Of a stretch of DNA of 6,605 bases, positions 6,181 to 6,605 are shown one piece after another; the stretch's first letter is position 1, and every line of letters begins with the position of its first letter. The translations under genes and the position numbers were made by a program. This DNA comes from Treponema sp. (GTDB taxonomy: Bacteria > Spirochaetota > Spirochaetia > Treponematales > Breznakiellaceae), in contig WQXE01000102.1 in the NCBI GenBank assembly GCA_009784995.1, forward strand, positions 1-6,605. Reading direction: 5' to 3'. The notes beneath the pieces were generated by a model. It was not told the DNA's origin, ran no database searches, and saw only the letters and a list, made by a program, of their open reading frames with translations.

Positions 6181-6486
6181 ATGGAACCCCTAATAATAGA
6201 TAAACCGGCAGTTAAAATTGTAGAGAAAATTAAGGAGCCCGAGCAGTATAAAGTTGTTCTTCTTAACGATCACTATACTACTATGGATTTTGTTGTAGAA
6301 GTTTTAATGGTTATCTTTCATAAAAGTATCGAAGACGCGAGTAAAATAATGCTGGATGTTCACAATAAAGGCAGGGGAATTGTGGGGGTTTATACCTGGG
6401 ATATCGCTGTGACAAAATCCGAACAGGTTCACGCCGCGGCCGCCTCGAATCAGTTTCCATTAATGTGTGTTGTTGAACCTGCGTAA
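6181..6486 (+). CDS. clpS: ClpS, N-degron adaptor of the ClpAP protease
   Basis: This 101-residue protein matches the usual ClpS length (106 in E. coli). ClpS binds proteins with N-terminal bulky hydrophobic residues and hands them to ClpA for degradation by ClpP. A flexible N-terminal tail (about 1-20) precedes the core EQYKVVLLNDHYTTMDFVVEVL. Substrate-pocket residues correspond to E. coli N34, D35, M40 and H66: here N29, D30, M35 and H61. The position of E. coli D36 is H31. The end, FPLMCVVEPA, is typical. The gene directly precedes clpA, the classical arrangement. ATG 6181 has no recognisable Shine-Dalgarno (AAATGATAAA precedes it); the ATG at 6173 is in another frame and soon stops. It may be transcribed from the upstream operon or from an A/T-rich -10 in the gap. 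Confidence 0.95.
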   Translation: MEPLIIDKPAVKIVEKIKEPEQYKVVLLNDHYTTMDFVVEVLMVIFHKSIEDASKIMLDVHNKGRGIVGVYTWDIAVTKSEQVHAAAASNQFPLMCVVEPA

Positions 6487-6508
6487 TATGGAAGAAAACA
6501 GGTTTTTG

Positions 6509-6517
6509 TGATATAAT
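6509..6517 (+). promoter_or_regulatory. Extended -10 promoter candidate for clpA
   Basis: TGATATAAT is an exact TGnTATAAT extended -10, which can work without a good -35; none is evident around 6489-6494. The predicted transcription start lies near 6524, giving a leader of about 17 nt that still contains the AAGGA Shine-Dalgarno (6529-6533). This would let clpA be transcribed separately from its adaptor. Confidence 0.45.
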
Positions 6518-6540
6518 AATTACTGGATAAGGATATATAA

Positions 6541-6605
6541 ATGAAAATTTCCGGTCATGTACAGGCAATAATTGACGCCGCTTATAACGAAGCAAAACTT
6601 CGAAA
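6541..6605 (+). CDS. clpA: ClpA, AAA+ unfoldase subunit of ClpAP (5' end only)
   Basis: Only 21 complete codons are inside the window, reading MKISGHVQAIIDAAYNEAKL and one more residue. This is the start of a Clp N-domain, in which the helix 'VQ..I..A...A' precedes the conserved histidine/threonine region of Hsp100 proteins. Position right after clpS and a well-placed Shine-Dalgarno (AAGGA at 6529-6533, 7 nt before the ATG) support ClpA over ClpB or ClpC. ClpA would unfold ClpS-delivered substrates and feed them to ClpP. The ATPase domains lie beyond the right edge and cannot be checked. Confidence 0.82.
   Translation, partial: MKISGHVQAIIDAAYNEAKLR

Noticed and set aside
6311..6595. Minus-strand open frame of 94 codons over clpS and the clpA start
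   Set aside because: Antisense to two well-recognised genes and covering the clpA Shine-Dalgarno; no independent support.

Overview
The window is moderately AT-rich chromosomal DNA, densely coding, with no tRNA, rRNA, CRISPR array or transposase gene visible. The protein families and wording (an actinobacterial/spirochaete-type XPB helicase, a GAF hybrid kinase with a C-terminal HPt, and clpS-clpA with an 'NDHYTTMDFVVEVL' type ClpS) suggest a Treponema-like spirochaete. That assignment is an inference from protein style, not a database match. A local signature is the very frequent CGCG tetranucleotide.

Layout. Positions 1-3179 carry a two-gene minus-strand unit: an XPB-family DNA helicase (1533-3179) followed 21 nt later by a partial gene (1-1511, running off the left edge). 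The second protein carries an XPB-N-terminal-like 'helicase-associated' domain. Positions 3180-3364 are a 185-nt divergent intergenic region packed with four perfect inverted repeats and a good sigma70-type promoter for the rightward genes. Positions 3365-6153 hold a membrane-anchored hybrid histidine kinase (GAF, HisKA, HATPase, receiver, HPt and an extra C-terminal helical module) and a stand-alone receiver protein 5 nt downstream. Positions 6181-6605 hold clpS and the first codons of clpA.

How they work together. The XPB pair probably forms a DNA-repair or remodelling unit in which both proteins share an accessory domain. The kinase has every residue needed for a His-Asp-His-Asp relay, and the adjacent single-domain receiver is the obvious final acceptor. 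That receiver has no DNA-binding or enzymatic output. It sits 27 nt upstream of the ClpS adaptor and ClpA unfoldase genes, which raises a testable link between signalling and regulated proteolysis. ClpS-ClpA-ClpP executes N-degron turnover.

The most notable non-coding signals are the hairpin cluster at 3192-3309 and a translation-initiation pattern. The three genes that look promoter-proximal (XPB, kinase, clpS) have no Shine-Dalgarno, and for the kinase and clpS a -10-like hexamer is placed so that transcription would start at or within 1-2 nt of the ATG. The downstream genes all have an SD. No gene-free stretch exceeds 300 nt.
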